Origin: Cymbidium sinense
Lineage: Eukaryota > Streptophyta > Magnoliopsida > Asparagales > Orchidaceae
Reading direction: 5' to 3'
DNA: 64,000 nt
Assembly: GCA_021442155.1 (NCBI GenBank)
Contig: CM038216.1
Location: 160,007,983 to 160,071,982, forward strand
The stretch's first letter is position 1, and the number at the start of each line of letters is the position of its first letter. Made by a program: the position numbers and the translations under genes. The notes below the pieces were generated by a model, which saw only the letters and a list, made by a program, of their open reading frames with translations, had not been told where the DNA came from and ran no database searches. Shown piece after piece: positions 25,254 through 35,927 of this stretch.

Positions 25254-26866
25254 TTGAACAAGCTTTGCAATAAATAAAACTCAATGGAAAAATTTAGGGT
25301 GAAGAAGAAAAAAGGTATGGTGAAGAGAATAGGAGAAATGAGGGCAATTTATAAGCTTTCTATTAGATCTATAGTACAAATGGGGATTCATATAATATGA
25401 TACTGATTATCCCAATGGACACTTGAGCATCTAGTTTTGAGTGAGTCAATCATTAATATCAAGATTGTCCAATGTCGATCATCTTAATGGTTGTCCAAAC
25501 ATCTATATTGACCAAATCGAGAATTGAGGATTATCCATAATGATTAGGTGTCATTAATCATCCCAACATTCAGAACAATAGTTAGTTTGACTAGGTTAAT
25601 CATACTGTTATAAACATATCCTACAGTATGATCTTCATTATTGCAAATCATCCAGTCAATTGTCCAGCTTATTTTGACGATCAGATCAAGTCAATCATCC
25701 TATACAAATGATATTGCACAATATGATTGATATTAGTGTGATTTAGAAAACATCTTTTTGAAAAAATGAAATGAAATTAAAGAAAATAAAAATATACAAA
25801 AATGAAAGAACCATGCAATTAAAATACAAAAAAGAAAGAAAAATAAAATAAAATAAAATAAGGATTTACCCATGGATTAAAAATAATAAAATTGAAAAAT
25901 AAAAAAATGTAAAGATGAGAAAGTCTTAACCTCCAAGATCAAACCTAACATACTTATCAGAATTGTAACTTAGCTAGGCACAAATGCTAATGGGGCGGTA
26001 CAATGATTGTATGTCTTTCTAATCCAAGCATCATGATCAACAACTCTTTAACTAATTTAAGAGTGCACCACTATTTCTTATCTTTCAATTTATTACTTAT
26101 TAGAAAGAGATTCTTGATGCATCAACACATTATTAGATAAATATATATTTAGCAAAAAATAAAAGTATAATGATCTTTGAAATATGGATGGTTGTTCTGA
26201 TTCTTTAACATCTAAACAACAACAATTAAAATAAGCAGCTATAAGTATTTACCTCCAAACAATAGTTGCAAAAATTAAATTTTATGTTTGATTTAGAGTC
26301 ACAATCTAAATAAACTTTGAATCATGTAATTTAATTTTGAAAATTTTTAATCACTTCAAGATTAGTGATAAATTATTGATTTAACTTCCAAATTCATCAA
26401 ATATGAACATCAAGGTTATTTTTAACTCGTCTTCCAAAGTAATTCTAGATCATATCATTGACAAAACTATTGAATAGTTTCTCCCTGATATTCTCATATT
26501 CATCCAAACCTAAATTTAATTTTATTATTATAATTTTTATTCTAAGATATCATCATCTAGAAGAATCAATGAAAAAGTAGTGAATGTGAATTCTTCCTTC
26601 AAGATTTCTTAACAAAATAAACTTCCCAAAACAAATTTTCTGAAAAATATAAAACAAAAAAGCATGCAACATGAATTTCAAATGAAGGACCCTTTAAAAA
26701 AAAATTTCTATCATCGGTACCTAATCTGAGTGCTTTATAGTTAGGAGGTTTTAAACTTGGCCTTTTCTTTGCTATTATGCTTCAATGAATATCTTTCAAG
26801 CACTCATAGTTCAAGTACAATAAACCTCCACCAGTCCCTTAGTGAAGGCACATCTACAAAATAGAG
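25254..26866. other. Minus-strand copia interior, no recognised gene
   Basis: The stretch 25380-25740 is full of short ATCATCC / TTGTCCA phrases, and 25741-25925 is A-rich low complexity with a short AATAA run. Between the Transposase_32-like relic and the gag tail the usual pol domains are missing or unrecognisable. Confidence 0.35.
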
Positions 26867-27110
26867 TTAGGTCGGACATTTAGGAATCCAAATTTGCTTT
26901 GGTCCCATAGATTTAGAACAAGTTATTTGATTCCATGCATATTCTAAATCTAAATACAAATGATGCTTGCATAAATTAGCAACATGTACAAACATGCCAC
27001 ACATTAAATAACAAATGTTACGAAAAGAGTGCATGAATTTGTTAACTTTAAATTTTATTTTCAGAATGGATAAGCTCATTTATAAATCTTAAATTCTTTT
27101 TTTAAAGTTT
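26867..27110 (-). pseudogene. Copia (SIRE-type) gag C-terminal relic
   Basis: On the minus strand the frame FRNICYLMCGMFVHVANLC is a decayed zinc knuckle, and it runs into SMGPKQIWIPK, the conserved GPKxxWxPK signature at the gag C-terminus of SIRE-type elements. It is separated from the rest of gag (28020-29130) by a plus-strand LINE fragment. The open stretch covers 70 codons (26867-27079). Confidence 0.6.
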
Positions 27111-27119
27111 CATTTCCCT

Positions 27120-27712
27120 TAAATTCAGAACTATGTGCAAAAGTTGGAAAATTCCAATCTTCTCATTACCTCCCATTATAAAAGACAACCTAACATCATC
27201 CTTGTGCATGGATTAAACCAGAAGTTGGATGCACCAGGATCAATATTGATGGTAGCTTTATATTTGATTCCATGTCTACTAGTATTGGTAGAGTTTTCAG
27301 AGATCATAAGGGTCAGTGCTTTCTCAACTTTTCCATTCCATGCTATGTAGATAATGCCCTTCATATCGAAGCCATTGCATGCCTCATAGCCTTAAGACTT
27401 GCAAAATCCCCCCATCTCCATAAAATCTGGATTAAAACCAACTTATTGAATCTCTACAATTACATTACATTAGATGACCATCACCCTTGGTACCTTGCTT
27501 ACATCCTCAAAAGAATCTTATTATTATCCCAACCTTATCAATTTTTAATAAGTCATATCCATAAAGAAGGCAATCAACCAACAAATATCTTGGCAAGGAT
27601 GGGTTCTCATCTTGAGAGACCAATCTTATCTTGCAAGCTGCCACCTCAAATACTTACAACTCTCAAAGGCAATTTACTAGATCTACCATACATTAGAAGA
27701 TTGTAATAGATC
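27120..27712 (+). pseudogene. LINE-type RNase H domain fragment
   Basis: Read from 27194, the frame gives WIKPEVGCTRINIDGSF, then GRVFRDHKGQCF, IEAIACLIALRLA, HIHKEGNQPTNILARMG, and stops at 27704-27706. This is the RVT_3-type RNase H domain found at the C-terminus of plant non-LTR retrotransposons. The first aspartate (IDGS) and the glutamate (IEAI) are present. Two acidic positions have become asparagine: TNLLNL where TDS is usual, and PTNILA where ADxLA is usual, so catalytic activity is unlikely. The methionine at 27272 is internal to the domain and not a true start. No reverse transcriptase lies upstream; this is a 5'-truncated fragment inserted into the minus-strand copia gag. Confidence 0.7.
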
Positions 27713-29130
27713 ATTAATTTCTCTTTTCTCATACATGATGTACTTTCAAGTTAATCTTTAATGGAATTTGTTTTTTAAAGAGTCAATTTTTTCAGACAAG
27801 TCAAGTTCATTTTTTGGCCTTTTGAATTCCTAGTTCTTTGTAGTCACTTTTAATTTTTCATGTTTGTCCAAAAATGTGTTATGAGTCTTTTCCTAAGAGA
27901 TGAAATTTTTCTTTAATGATAAAATTTTCTTTTCAAGGATTTGAATGCGACGTGTAATTCATCACAAAATTTTAAAAGATCATCATTAGGGAGATTACTT
28001 ACCTGATCATCATCAATATCATAGGAGTCATCCTTTGCCATCAAATAGAGGATTATGGCATCTTCATAATAGTCTGAATCAGAGTTGATCCAAAAGGCTT
28101 GCAGTATTCTTGTTTTTCTTTTCTTTGTATTCTCTTTTTTCTCATGTTTATCCTCCTAATGATTGATCTTGAGTGTAGAACACTCCCACTTGATGTGCCT
28201 AGTTTTTTTACATTCATAAAAAATAAGGTCTCCAACTTTAGAAGAGTTTTTAATCTTACCATTGCCTCTTTGATCAAATCCTTCTTCTTGTCCTTAAGGA
28301 AGTTTTGAATTTCTTAATTAAAATTGCAACATCATCTTCTGCAATACTATCATCCTCTCCACTACAATAAGAAGTACTAACTTTAAGTATAATGGTCTTC
28401 TCCTCTTTCTTATCACTTGTGTCAATGTTTCTTTGCACAATTTTGTATTTATGAGCAACAACTAAGCTAGTAAGTGATCAATAGAATAAATAAACAAGAT
28501 TTTAGATTCATAAATAGTAGTAATCTTGGAATTCTAATATTCAGGTGGACAACATAGAATTTTATTGACTTTTCAACATTTGTAAATTCTTTACTGAAGG
28601 CATGCAAGTAATGATTTTGGTGAATCATGTGTACACTTTTGAAATAGACTCATGAGGTAACATAAAAAAAAGGTTCATAATCATGTAAGAGAATTTGATC
28701 CAGGATTGTTTTACCTCATTAGTCCCTTCATATATAACACACAAATTCTCCCAAATTTCTTTATTAGTTTTACAAGTTGAAACATGCATGTAATCCTCAT
28801 ATTACAAAGCACAAAAAAATAGTTTAAACATTTTGAATTTAATTGAGCTAATTCACATGCTTCTAATGACAACAAAGGGAAGGGAATTTCAATTCATTTT
28901 CCATTAACAACTTGATGAGGAGGTGAATATCCCACTTTAATCATATTCCACATGCAAAAATCAATGGATTGAATAAAAGTTGACATAAATTTTTTTTTAG
29001 AAATCAAATGGAATATCATAAAAAAGTGGTGATTGAGTAATAAAGTACCATTCCATGGTGTTTCTATTCCTTAGATGTGTAATTGGCAGATCTGCTTGTG
29101 ATTGTTAGACCGTAAGATAAGCAACCTAGC
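27713..29130 (-). pseudogene. Copia (SIRE-type) gag, N-terminal and central part
   Basis: Read on the minus strand from the leader, broken frames give WYFITQSPLFYDIPFDF, then AL*YEDYMHVSTCKTNKEIWENL, YEGTNEVKQS, and LRNSKLP*GQEEGFDQRGNG. The zinc knuckle is degraded: FYECKKTRHIKWEC lacks the first cysteine. After it come basic runs, then the acidic LMAKDDSYDIDDDQ (about 28050-28000) and LLKFCDELHVAFKSLKRKF. This order is that of SIRE-type gag. Stops and frameshifts are scattered throughout. The small ORFs on either strand here are remnants or shadows of it. Confidence 0.65.
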
Positions 29131-29140
29131 TCTGATACCA
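29129..29140 (-). promoter_or_regulatory. Copia primer-binding site, intact copy
   Basis: On the minus strand the sequence is TGGTATCAGAGC, the complement of the 3' end of initiator methionine tRNA used by Ty1-copia elements. It belongs to the inner unit of the 239-bp duplication and no longer abuts the LTR. Confidence 0.75.
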
Positions 29141-29368
29141 TTTGTAAGTATTGATGAGGAGGTGAATATCCCACTTTAATCATATTCCACATGCAAAAAT
29201 CAATGGATTGAATAAAAGTTGACATAAAATTTTTTCAGAAATCAAATGGAATATCATAAAAAAAAGTGGCGATTGAGAAATAAAGTACCATTCCATGGTG
29301 TTTCTATTCCTTAGATGTGTAATTAGAAAATCTACTTGTGATTGTTAGGCCGTAAGATAAGCAACCTA

Positions 29369-29380
29369 GCTTTGATACCA
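29369..29380 (-). promoter_or_regulatory. Copia primer-binding site, LTR-proximal copy
   Basis: On the minus strand TGGTATCAAAGC, one base from the initiator methionine tRNA complement. It lies a few bases inside the LTR end, where a PBS belongs, and fixes the minus orientation of this element. Confidence 0.7.
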
Positions 29381-29388
29381 CTTGTAAA

Positions 29389-29588
29389 ACAATAAGACAT
29401 CAATCTAATCAAAGCATAAACAAAAATGAAACTAAAGGAAAAATGGGACACAAGATTTATAGTGGTTTTGTGATCTATATACACTCTCTAGATATCCTCG
29501 AAAATCCACTAACTCTCTTTCGGCACAACTCGCCAAAGAGGAGAAGCCTCTCTCCTTCATTGGTAATGGAGAAACCCTACACCCAATA
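29389..29588 (-). mobile_element. 5' LTR remnant of the minus-strand copia
   Basis: The sequence next to the PBS includes GGGACACAAGATTTATAGTGG, shared with 9584 onward, and AGAAGCCTCTC...AATGGAGAAACCC. It is cut off at about 29588, where a different dispersed repeat (the P family) begins, so only the terminal 200 bp of the LTR remain. Confidence 0.55.
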
Positions 29589-30230
29589 GTGGTTGATCAA
29601 TCATAATTGAACAAGATCCAAAGGGATGATCAAGTTATCAAGTAGGAATGAGTTAAGTCATAGTGTACATGACCAACTCTTTAAGATTCCTTAATAATAA
29701 AAAATTGATTAAAGGCAATATTAAGGATATCAATTAAGTGTATATTTTTATGAGAGGATTTCACTTCACCCAAAGAACTAACTAAGTGTGGGAAAACTTA
29801 ACTAAAAAAGTCTATTAAGTTATTAAAAAAGATAATGTGTGCTATGATACAATTGTCTATCAAGTTGGTTCATAGATTAATCGAACCATGGAAAGCTATA
29901 TAGGGTGATCCTTATTTGTGTGTTCCCCCAACAAGTTAATTTTCCTCAAATAGGTGATCATCCTATGTGAACAAGAAATAGTGTAAATAGAGTTTATTGT
30001 TATAATCAATTCCATTAAGAGAGTTTGGTTGATAACCAATTGAATGAGAGATCTACTATGACAATAAGTGCATATGGTAAATGTCTAATATAATGCAAAT
30101 ACTTGTATAAGAATTTGTTACACACATAAGTGTATTAAGATTTTTACCAATTTATCAAAGATGTTCATGATTTGACATGACATAGGTTATGCTTTAAATA
30201 AGAAATTCTAAATTAAAACATGTTCAAGGG
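29588..30230. repeat. P-family segments (copy 1, left part)
   Basis: 29588-29700 matches 51285-51430 (TCAATCATAATTGAACA, GGAATGA(A/G)TTA(A/G)GT). 29945-30190 matches 50585-50830 (GATCATCCTATGTGAACAA, TATGGTAAATGTCTAAT). The order of these two blocks differs between the copies, so the family has been rearranged. No coding frame is seen. Confidence 0.55.
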
Positions 30231-31737
30231 TAATATTTAACTTGTGTGCCCACTTAGCTAAGTGGGCCCCACAAGCTAATTACCCATCAACATGGATCAT
30301 TTTATCTTAAGGACTTTTTGTATTAATTGGTTTTTAATTATTTAAGGTTTCAACTTATTTTAAGTTCTTATGGGTTATTTATTTAATTTATTTTTTATTT
30401 AATTATATTATATTATATATATAATTTAAACTTGATTGATGTTGAATGTTGAGTGTCATTAATCATGTTATTTATAAAGTTCATTCTATTTTTTTAAATT
30501 AATTTTAATTTATTTAAAATGATTTAAATTATTTTCAATTTTTAATAATTTTTAATAATTAATCCTTATTTATTAAATTAATTTTAAATTATTGAGTTAA
30601 TATTTTACTATGTGATAACTATCTAATTATTATATTAATTTAGAATACTCACTTTTATTTTATAGTAGATATATGTTGTTATTTTGATTATTTATGTTTT
30701 ACTATAGTTATAATGATTATTAATTATTTATTTAATTTATTATATTGCTAATTTTAACTAAAAATGAGTTTTATAGGTCAAATTATCATAAAAATTTATG
30801 AATTTCTTTTTGGAATGTCTAAATTTTTAATATAAATATTTAGTGAATTATATATAAATGTTTTAAATTTATTTTTATTTTTAAATATTTAATCTAGCTT
30901 AAATAATTTTTAAAATTTATAAAATTTTAATTTTAGTTCATAACAATTATACAACATTCTTAGATTGGTATCATATGCATTAAGTTAATTTTTTATAATT
31001 TTATTTAATGTATTTTTAATCTTCCTTAAATTTTACTTTTAAAAGTTTTTAATTAATTTATTTGAAATCAAAAAATTATAAAAAATTTCAACAATTTAAA
31101 TTATCATGTTGTACATTCCATAGAATTTTCATGATTTTCTCAAATTTATTTATTTATTATATTTTTGAATATTGATTTGACACAATAAAATTGCATAACT
31201 TATTAAATTTCTTTAGAAATTTATGAAAATATTTCCATAAGGTTAGGTCAAAATGTTTAAACATTCTTCTAATATTTCATTATTTTTATAGAATATTTTA
31301 ATTTATCGATTTTTAACCACAAAAATAGTGGCTTAGAAAATTAATAATTTCTTTATTTTAATTTCAATTAAACTAAAATATTTATGGGATGTTTTTATTA
31401 TTAAGTTACACCTTCTGTCCTACTTTAATAATTTTTGGATGTGTTTATGTTCTTCAAGAATTTAAAATAATGGATAATTGAATTTTTTAAATTATAATTA
31501 AATTAATTTTTCTAGGTTTAATATTTTTCTTAAGTATTATGTTCCAAAAGGTGTCTATCTAGAAAATTTATAAGTTATGATACATAATGAATAATCCAAA
31601 GCAAAAATATTAAATAAAATTAAAAAAATTAAACAAAGATAAATTAGGACCATTAGATTTAAATAGATCAAATCTAGCAGCCCTATCATCTTCCCCATGG
31701 TAGGACTTAGATGGACATGACATGACCCAATTACAAC
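30231..31737. other. Extremely AT-rich stretch without genes
   Basis: Dominated by ATTTAATT-type words, for example 30350-30620 and 30820-31100. No ORF, repeat unit or motif could be supported. It has no visible counterpart in P copy 2 and may be a separate insertion. Confidence 0.4.
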
Positions 31738-33906
31738 CCTCATAATTCTTCTCACATAAGGCCACTCAAGTTAATTCCCTCACTAAGAAGTAAGAGGAGG
31801 AGGAGAGCAAGCAATCAAATGGCTCACCAAGCCATGACATATCCTAGGGTGTTTAGTCAATCAAGACTAGATACAAGTCAAGTGGGAGAAAAAAATTCTC
31901 ACCTTGGGTGATTGAATTAAGCTCAAAATTCATTCGAAGAGCTTCATGGGATTGAGATGAATTCTGACCTTTAATCGAGATGCCTCCTTCAGTTGTCAAG
32001 TCTACCAAGGTCCAGTGAACTTCACTATGGCTTGGTCTCGGGATAGATTGGGTGGTTGAGGAGGAGATGGAAGGTTTCATTTTGAGTCATGAGATTGGGA
32101 TCATGCTTAACCCCTTAATTGGGGCATTTCATGGTCAATTTATAGACCTTCATAAACCTAAACTCAACCCATTATTGAGCTCAATTTACTTTTTATTGGA
32201 GGTGAGTTTTGGCTTGATAGAGTTGATGGAGGTGGAGAGGATTCAATGCGAGGATGTACATGGATCCAAGTTGATCCAAGGGTTGTTTGCTATTATAGGA
32301 GCTTGTCGCCCTCTTAACCAACTTAAAATTGCACTAAGTGACTCTTGAGTTCATTGGGCTTAATGGGAAATGGGTTTGGATTATTTGTATTTAGGGTAGC
32401 AATGGAGAATCCATATTTTTTTTTAGGATTAAAGTAAATCCCTAAGAGAATGTTAAAGAATTTTAAATTATTGGACCAATTTGACCTACTAAAAGTTAAC
32501 ATTTTACCTTTTAATTTGACCAATTAGACTTGATCAAGTTGGTTTGATGTAAACTAAGAAAGTGTAGAGGGAACTCTCTTCTAGTTCCATGTCAAATTTC
32601 ATGAGGAGATTTGACTATTAGATTGGTCAATTTCAGTTTGGATGTGAGGGTATGCTCATTTAGGTTTAAGTTATACACTTTGATATATAAGGTATATTTG
32701 GACCACACGAAGGGGTCAACTTAGGTCAAACTGAGAAATTATTTAAGACATCCTTGACTATAATTAGATCTATGAATTTAACTTATTATGAAGGTTATGA
32801 TGGTCTAATTGAAGCTATTGTGACACAAAAACATTAATGGTTCAAAATCATTCTCAAGTTTCATTAAGTTGAACCAATTGAAAGTTGGTCCAAGTAAGTT
32901 GTTGAAATTATATGAAGTATTATAAGAAATTGTTTGATTCAATTTGTTCCATTTATTGTTTAAGCCCATTTGACTATATTAGCTCAATTAGTCAAATTGG
33001 GTGAAAGAAGGTCATTTAAGTTAACTATTGGAATTGAGCCCATGAACTCTAAAGTATCCATTTAACTATAAATGAAATTCTTGGATGATTATTATTAGTT
33101 TATCAAAGTCAACATATAATATAATTATAATTGAGCTAAGTTTGACTAAGGGTCAACTCAGGTCTATGATCATTTATTTTAATGATCAAAGATTTCATCA
33201 AAATTATTTTTTCATTTATAAATTTCTATTGATCATATTAATTCATAAGATTGGTAAAGAAAAGTACATACCTATAGGTATGGGCATAGGATGAAGGTAG
33301 ATGGGTTCTTTTAACTCAACCATAAGTCAAATCCCCCACAAAATATTTTTTGAGGTTGGCTAGGGAAAACCTCAAAATCTCAAGATCAACTACATGAGGA
33401 ATTGAATCAATTAGATAGATTTGATTAGTTGAATCTAACACTTACATCCACTAATGTATGGTTAACCAAAGTAATGAAAGGTCTATCCTAGAGATATTTA
33501 GAGTCAAACTTAGGTTGTAGGAAAGATTTAGCAAAAGGCTCTCATACATGGCCTCCTAAAACTTACTAAAGTCAGACTTAGGTTGTAAGAAAGATTTAGC
33601 AAAAGACCCCCATATATGGCCTCCTAAAGCTTACTAAACTCAACTTAACAAAATGATAAGGATTCTTGTATTGATTGCTTAAAATAAATTTAGGGTTTGG
33701 TTTTACTAACATTTTTATATCAACAAAATCCTCCTAGAAGATCATTTCTTAGCCTCTTACATTCAAATTTTTTTATCATATATAAGTATAATTAATATTT
33801 TATTTCAAGGGTCATTCAACTTAATATGGTTTATATCTTGATAAAGATAAAACCCAAAAGGTATAGTAGATGTTTATAAAAGCCTTCGTAGTTCTCATTT
33901 ATCCAA
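31738..33906. repeat. P-family core, copy 1 (direct repeat of 51450-53570)
   Basis: About 2.15 kb alignable by eye to 51450-53570 in the same orientation: GAGGAGAGCAAG(C/A)AATC, TTCTCACCTTGGGTGATTGAA, GAGATGGAAGGTTTCATTTTG, AAAGTGTAGAG(G/A)G, and so on. Frames are not conserved between the copies because indels differ, so the ORFs at 31853-32348 are judged chance. It probably represents noncoding or wholly decayed parts of a gypsy-like element, since an integrase relic lies downstream. Confidence 0.7.
33503..33638. repeat. 68-bp tandem duplication in P copy 1
   Basis: GTCAAACTTAGGTTGTAGG at 33503 and GTCAGACTTAGGTTGTAAG at 33571 start two units that both end CTTACTAAA. P copy 2 has a single unit at 53233-53300, so the doubling arose after the copies separated. 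Confidence 0.75.
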
Positions 33907-34130
33907 CATATGCCCTTTATATAAAAGAAATTCTATTATGCTCATGATATTTGTGTGTAACATTCAATTAGTTAAGAAATTATAGTTGAGTGTAGGATAT
34001 GCAAGGGTATATGATGAATAGATCATGATTACAACATTGGGGACAATATTTAGCAAACTTTAGGTAGTCTTATGTAATAGTAGGCTAGTTGTAACCCAAC
34101 ATTTTAATATTGAGTTTTATGAATAAAGGC
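33907..34130. repeat. Segment X, inverted in P copy 2 (61552-61760)
   Basis: Contains CCCTTTATATAAAAGAAATTC, CTCATGATATTTG, and AGTAGGCTAGTTGTAACCC. The same words appear in reverse complement at 61580-61760. The final part, GAGTTTTATGAATAAAGGC, resembles a transcript end with an AATAAA signal. Confidence 0.6.
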
Positions 34131-34134
34131 TTTT

Positions 34135-35927
34135 AAGAGCACCAAAATTAATATATTTACTTGATTTCATAATATTGATTAGTGATATTCAACCATTTAT
34201 TATATTAGTGTCAATAGTAAAATCTTTTAATAAAACTTTGGTCAATTATTAAAAAAAATTGTTTTATTAATAACAAGAATAGCATGATAATTTATTAAAA
34301 GCCTTATGGATATGATAGTCACTTATTAGATGCAATCACAAGTAACTCATGCATTGACTTTTAGATCAAAATCAATCCTTCAATTAGAAGTTGAGCTACC
34401 ATCTTTGCATATCATGCACTAAATTCAATGATCAATGAAACATTTGACTCCATTTAGAGGAGTTAAATAATCTTGATAAGCTTTGACTTCAAGTTTAGTA
34501 AAGTCTTGAGCTAAATGATACTTAAATAATGTGAGCACATAATAAACTTGTTAGACTTAGAACATTTGCCATTGATGAACAAATACTATCTCTAAAGAGA
34601 CCTATCATAACTTACAACTAGTATGGCGGTAAATTCAAACATATTTTTCAAGGTCCTTTCATAGTTGAAATGGTTTATGAAGGAGGAGCATATCTTCTAA
34701 AAATAAGAAGAATACTCATCATTTACCTCCTATAAATAGTCATTTCTTGAATGATTGTATAGTTGATTATAGTCTTTAAAAAATTTCATTGAAAATAGAT
34801 GTTTTATAACTTTTTTCAATCTCTGGTGTTTATATCATTTAAGTATATTTCTTTCAAGAAAACATAGGAAAATGATCCATTTATGTAGACAACTTAGCCT
34901 CCCTAAGATACTTTGAGTTGGTTCTCTTATATTATTAACTAGCTTGATAATTAAATACTATTTCTTACTAGTGAAAGTTTGAAAATAATTTAGGCTCTTC
35001 TTAACAAAGCCAACATTCTCCTTTTATTCAGTTACATGAAGGAGCATATACGTGTTGTCAAACTACTCCACTCCTAATGTTATTGGATATTATTCCAATT
35101 GAGTATCATTTTTTTTAAAAGAACATGCACCATTAGAGTATCTAGTTTAGTCAGAAGATGCTATAATTCATTAGTAATAAATGATATTTTGAGTATTCTT
35201 ATACAAGAAAAGGTACATGGCTTCGTTTCTCAATTTCAATTGAGAGACTAATTATTCTTCAATATATGTCAAACATAGTTGATAGAGAACTTGAATCACT
35301 CATTACAACTAAACTAATTAAAATTGAGTTTCTTTTGATAATAAATAGAAGTGTGATATACTCACATGTATTTTTGGCTATAAATTTTTATAGCCTCAAC
35401 AAGTCTTATTATAAGATGAATTGAAGTTAAAATAAATAATTTTAATTTAAAAGTTAATTCTTAAAAATATTATTTTTATTTTAAATATTTTGATTATTAT
35501 ATTCACTATATTTTGACTATTGAAGTAGATAAAACATTTTAATAATGGTAATGTTTAACTTATAATTATAATGAGTGTGAATTCCAACTAATGGGAAAAT
35601 ATCTTGCATTATAAGAGTGCTAAGTGAGCTAAAGGCACATAAAATATAAGTCACTTTCAAAAATAGAGAGAAATCATCCTCATTAAATCATCAAAAACTT
35701 ATGAAAACTTTTAAATAATTATTTTTTTATAAATAAGTATATCATAAAGAATAATATACTATTATAGAAGACAAAGAAATTATTCAATGATTATCGTTAA
35801 AGAAATAGAATATAGAAAACATAAAAATTAAATTTAATTAATTTTTTTGGATTTTCTTACCCAATATAATTAAATTAGATAGAATTTATTTCAATCTATT
35901 GTTTAAGCTCACCATAAAGATAAAATA
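34135..35927 (+). repeat. Segment Y, copy 1 (direct repeat of 61905-63590)
   Basis: Long direct similarity, starting CTTGATTTCATAATAT and running to AAGCTCACCATAAAG. It carries a Ty3-gypsy integrase C-terminal relic near its start. The rest is noncoding. The shared end at about 35927 and 63590 marks the limit of the repeat. Confidence 0.65.
34631..34775 (+). pseudogene. Ty3-gypsy integrase C-terminal relic
   Basis: Codons at 34631-34711 read KFKHIFQGPFIVEMVYEGGAY followed by LLKIRR. This is the pattern of the integrase C-terminal domain (KFxxxWxGPFxVxxVYxxGAYxL) of Ty3-gypsy polyproteins. After a short break comes PINSHFLNDCIVDY, like the PINGxFLKRYY tail. The rest of pol is not recognisable. 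The second copy at 62396-62510 reads similarly (PFIVKIVYEGGEYLLK). Confidence 0.6.

Larger units (their letters stand above)
28912..29388 (-). repeat. Tandem duplication of copia PBS, leader and gag start
   Basis: A unit of 239 bp occurs twice in tandem: 28912-29150 and 29151-29388. Each starts TTGATGAGGAGGTGAATATC and ends at a primer-binding site. The copies differ by few substitutions and a small indel, so the duplication is younger than most decay nearby. Confidence 0.85.

Noticed and set aside
32052..32348. 98-codon plus-strand ORF in the P repeat
   Set aside because: The homologous stretch at 51770-52080 has frame-disrupting indels, so it is not under coding constraint.
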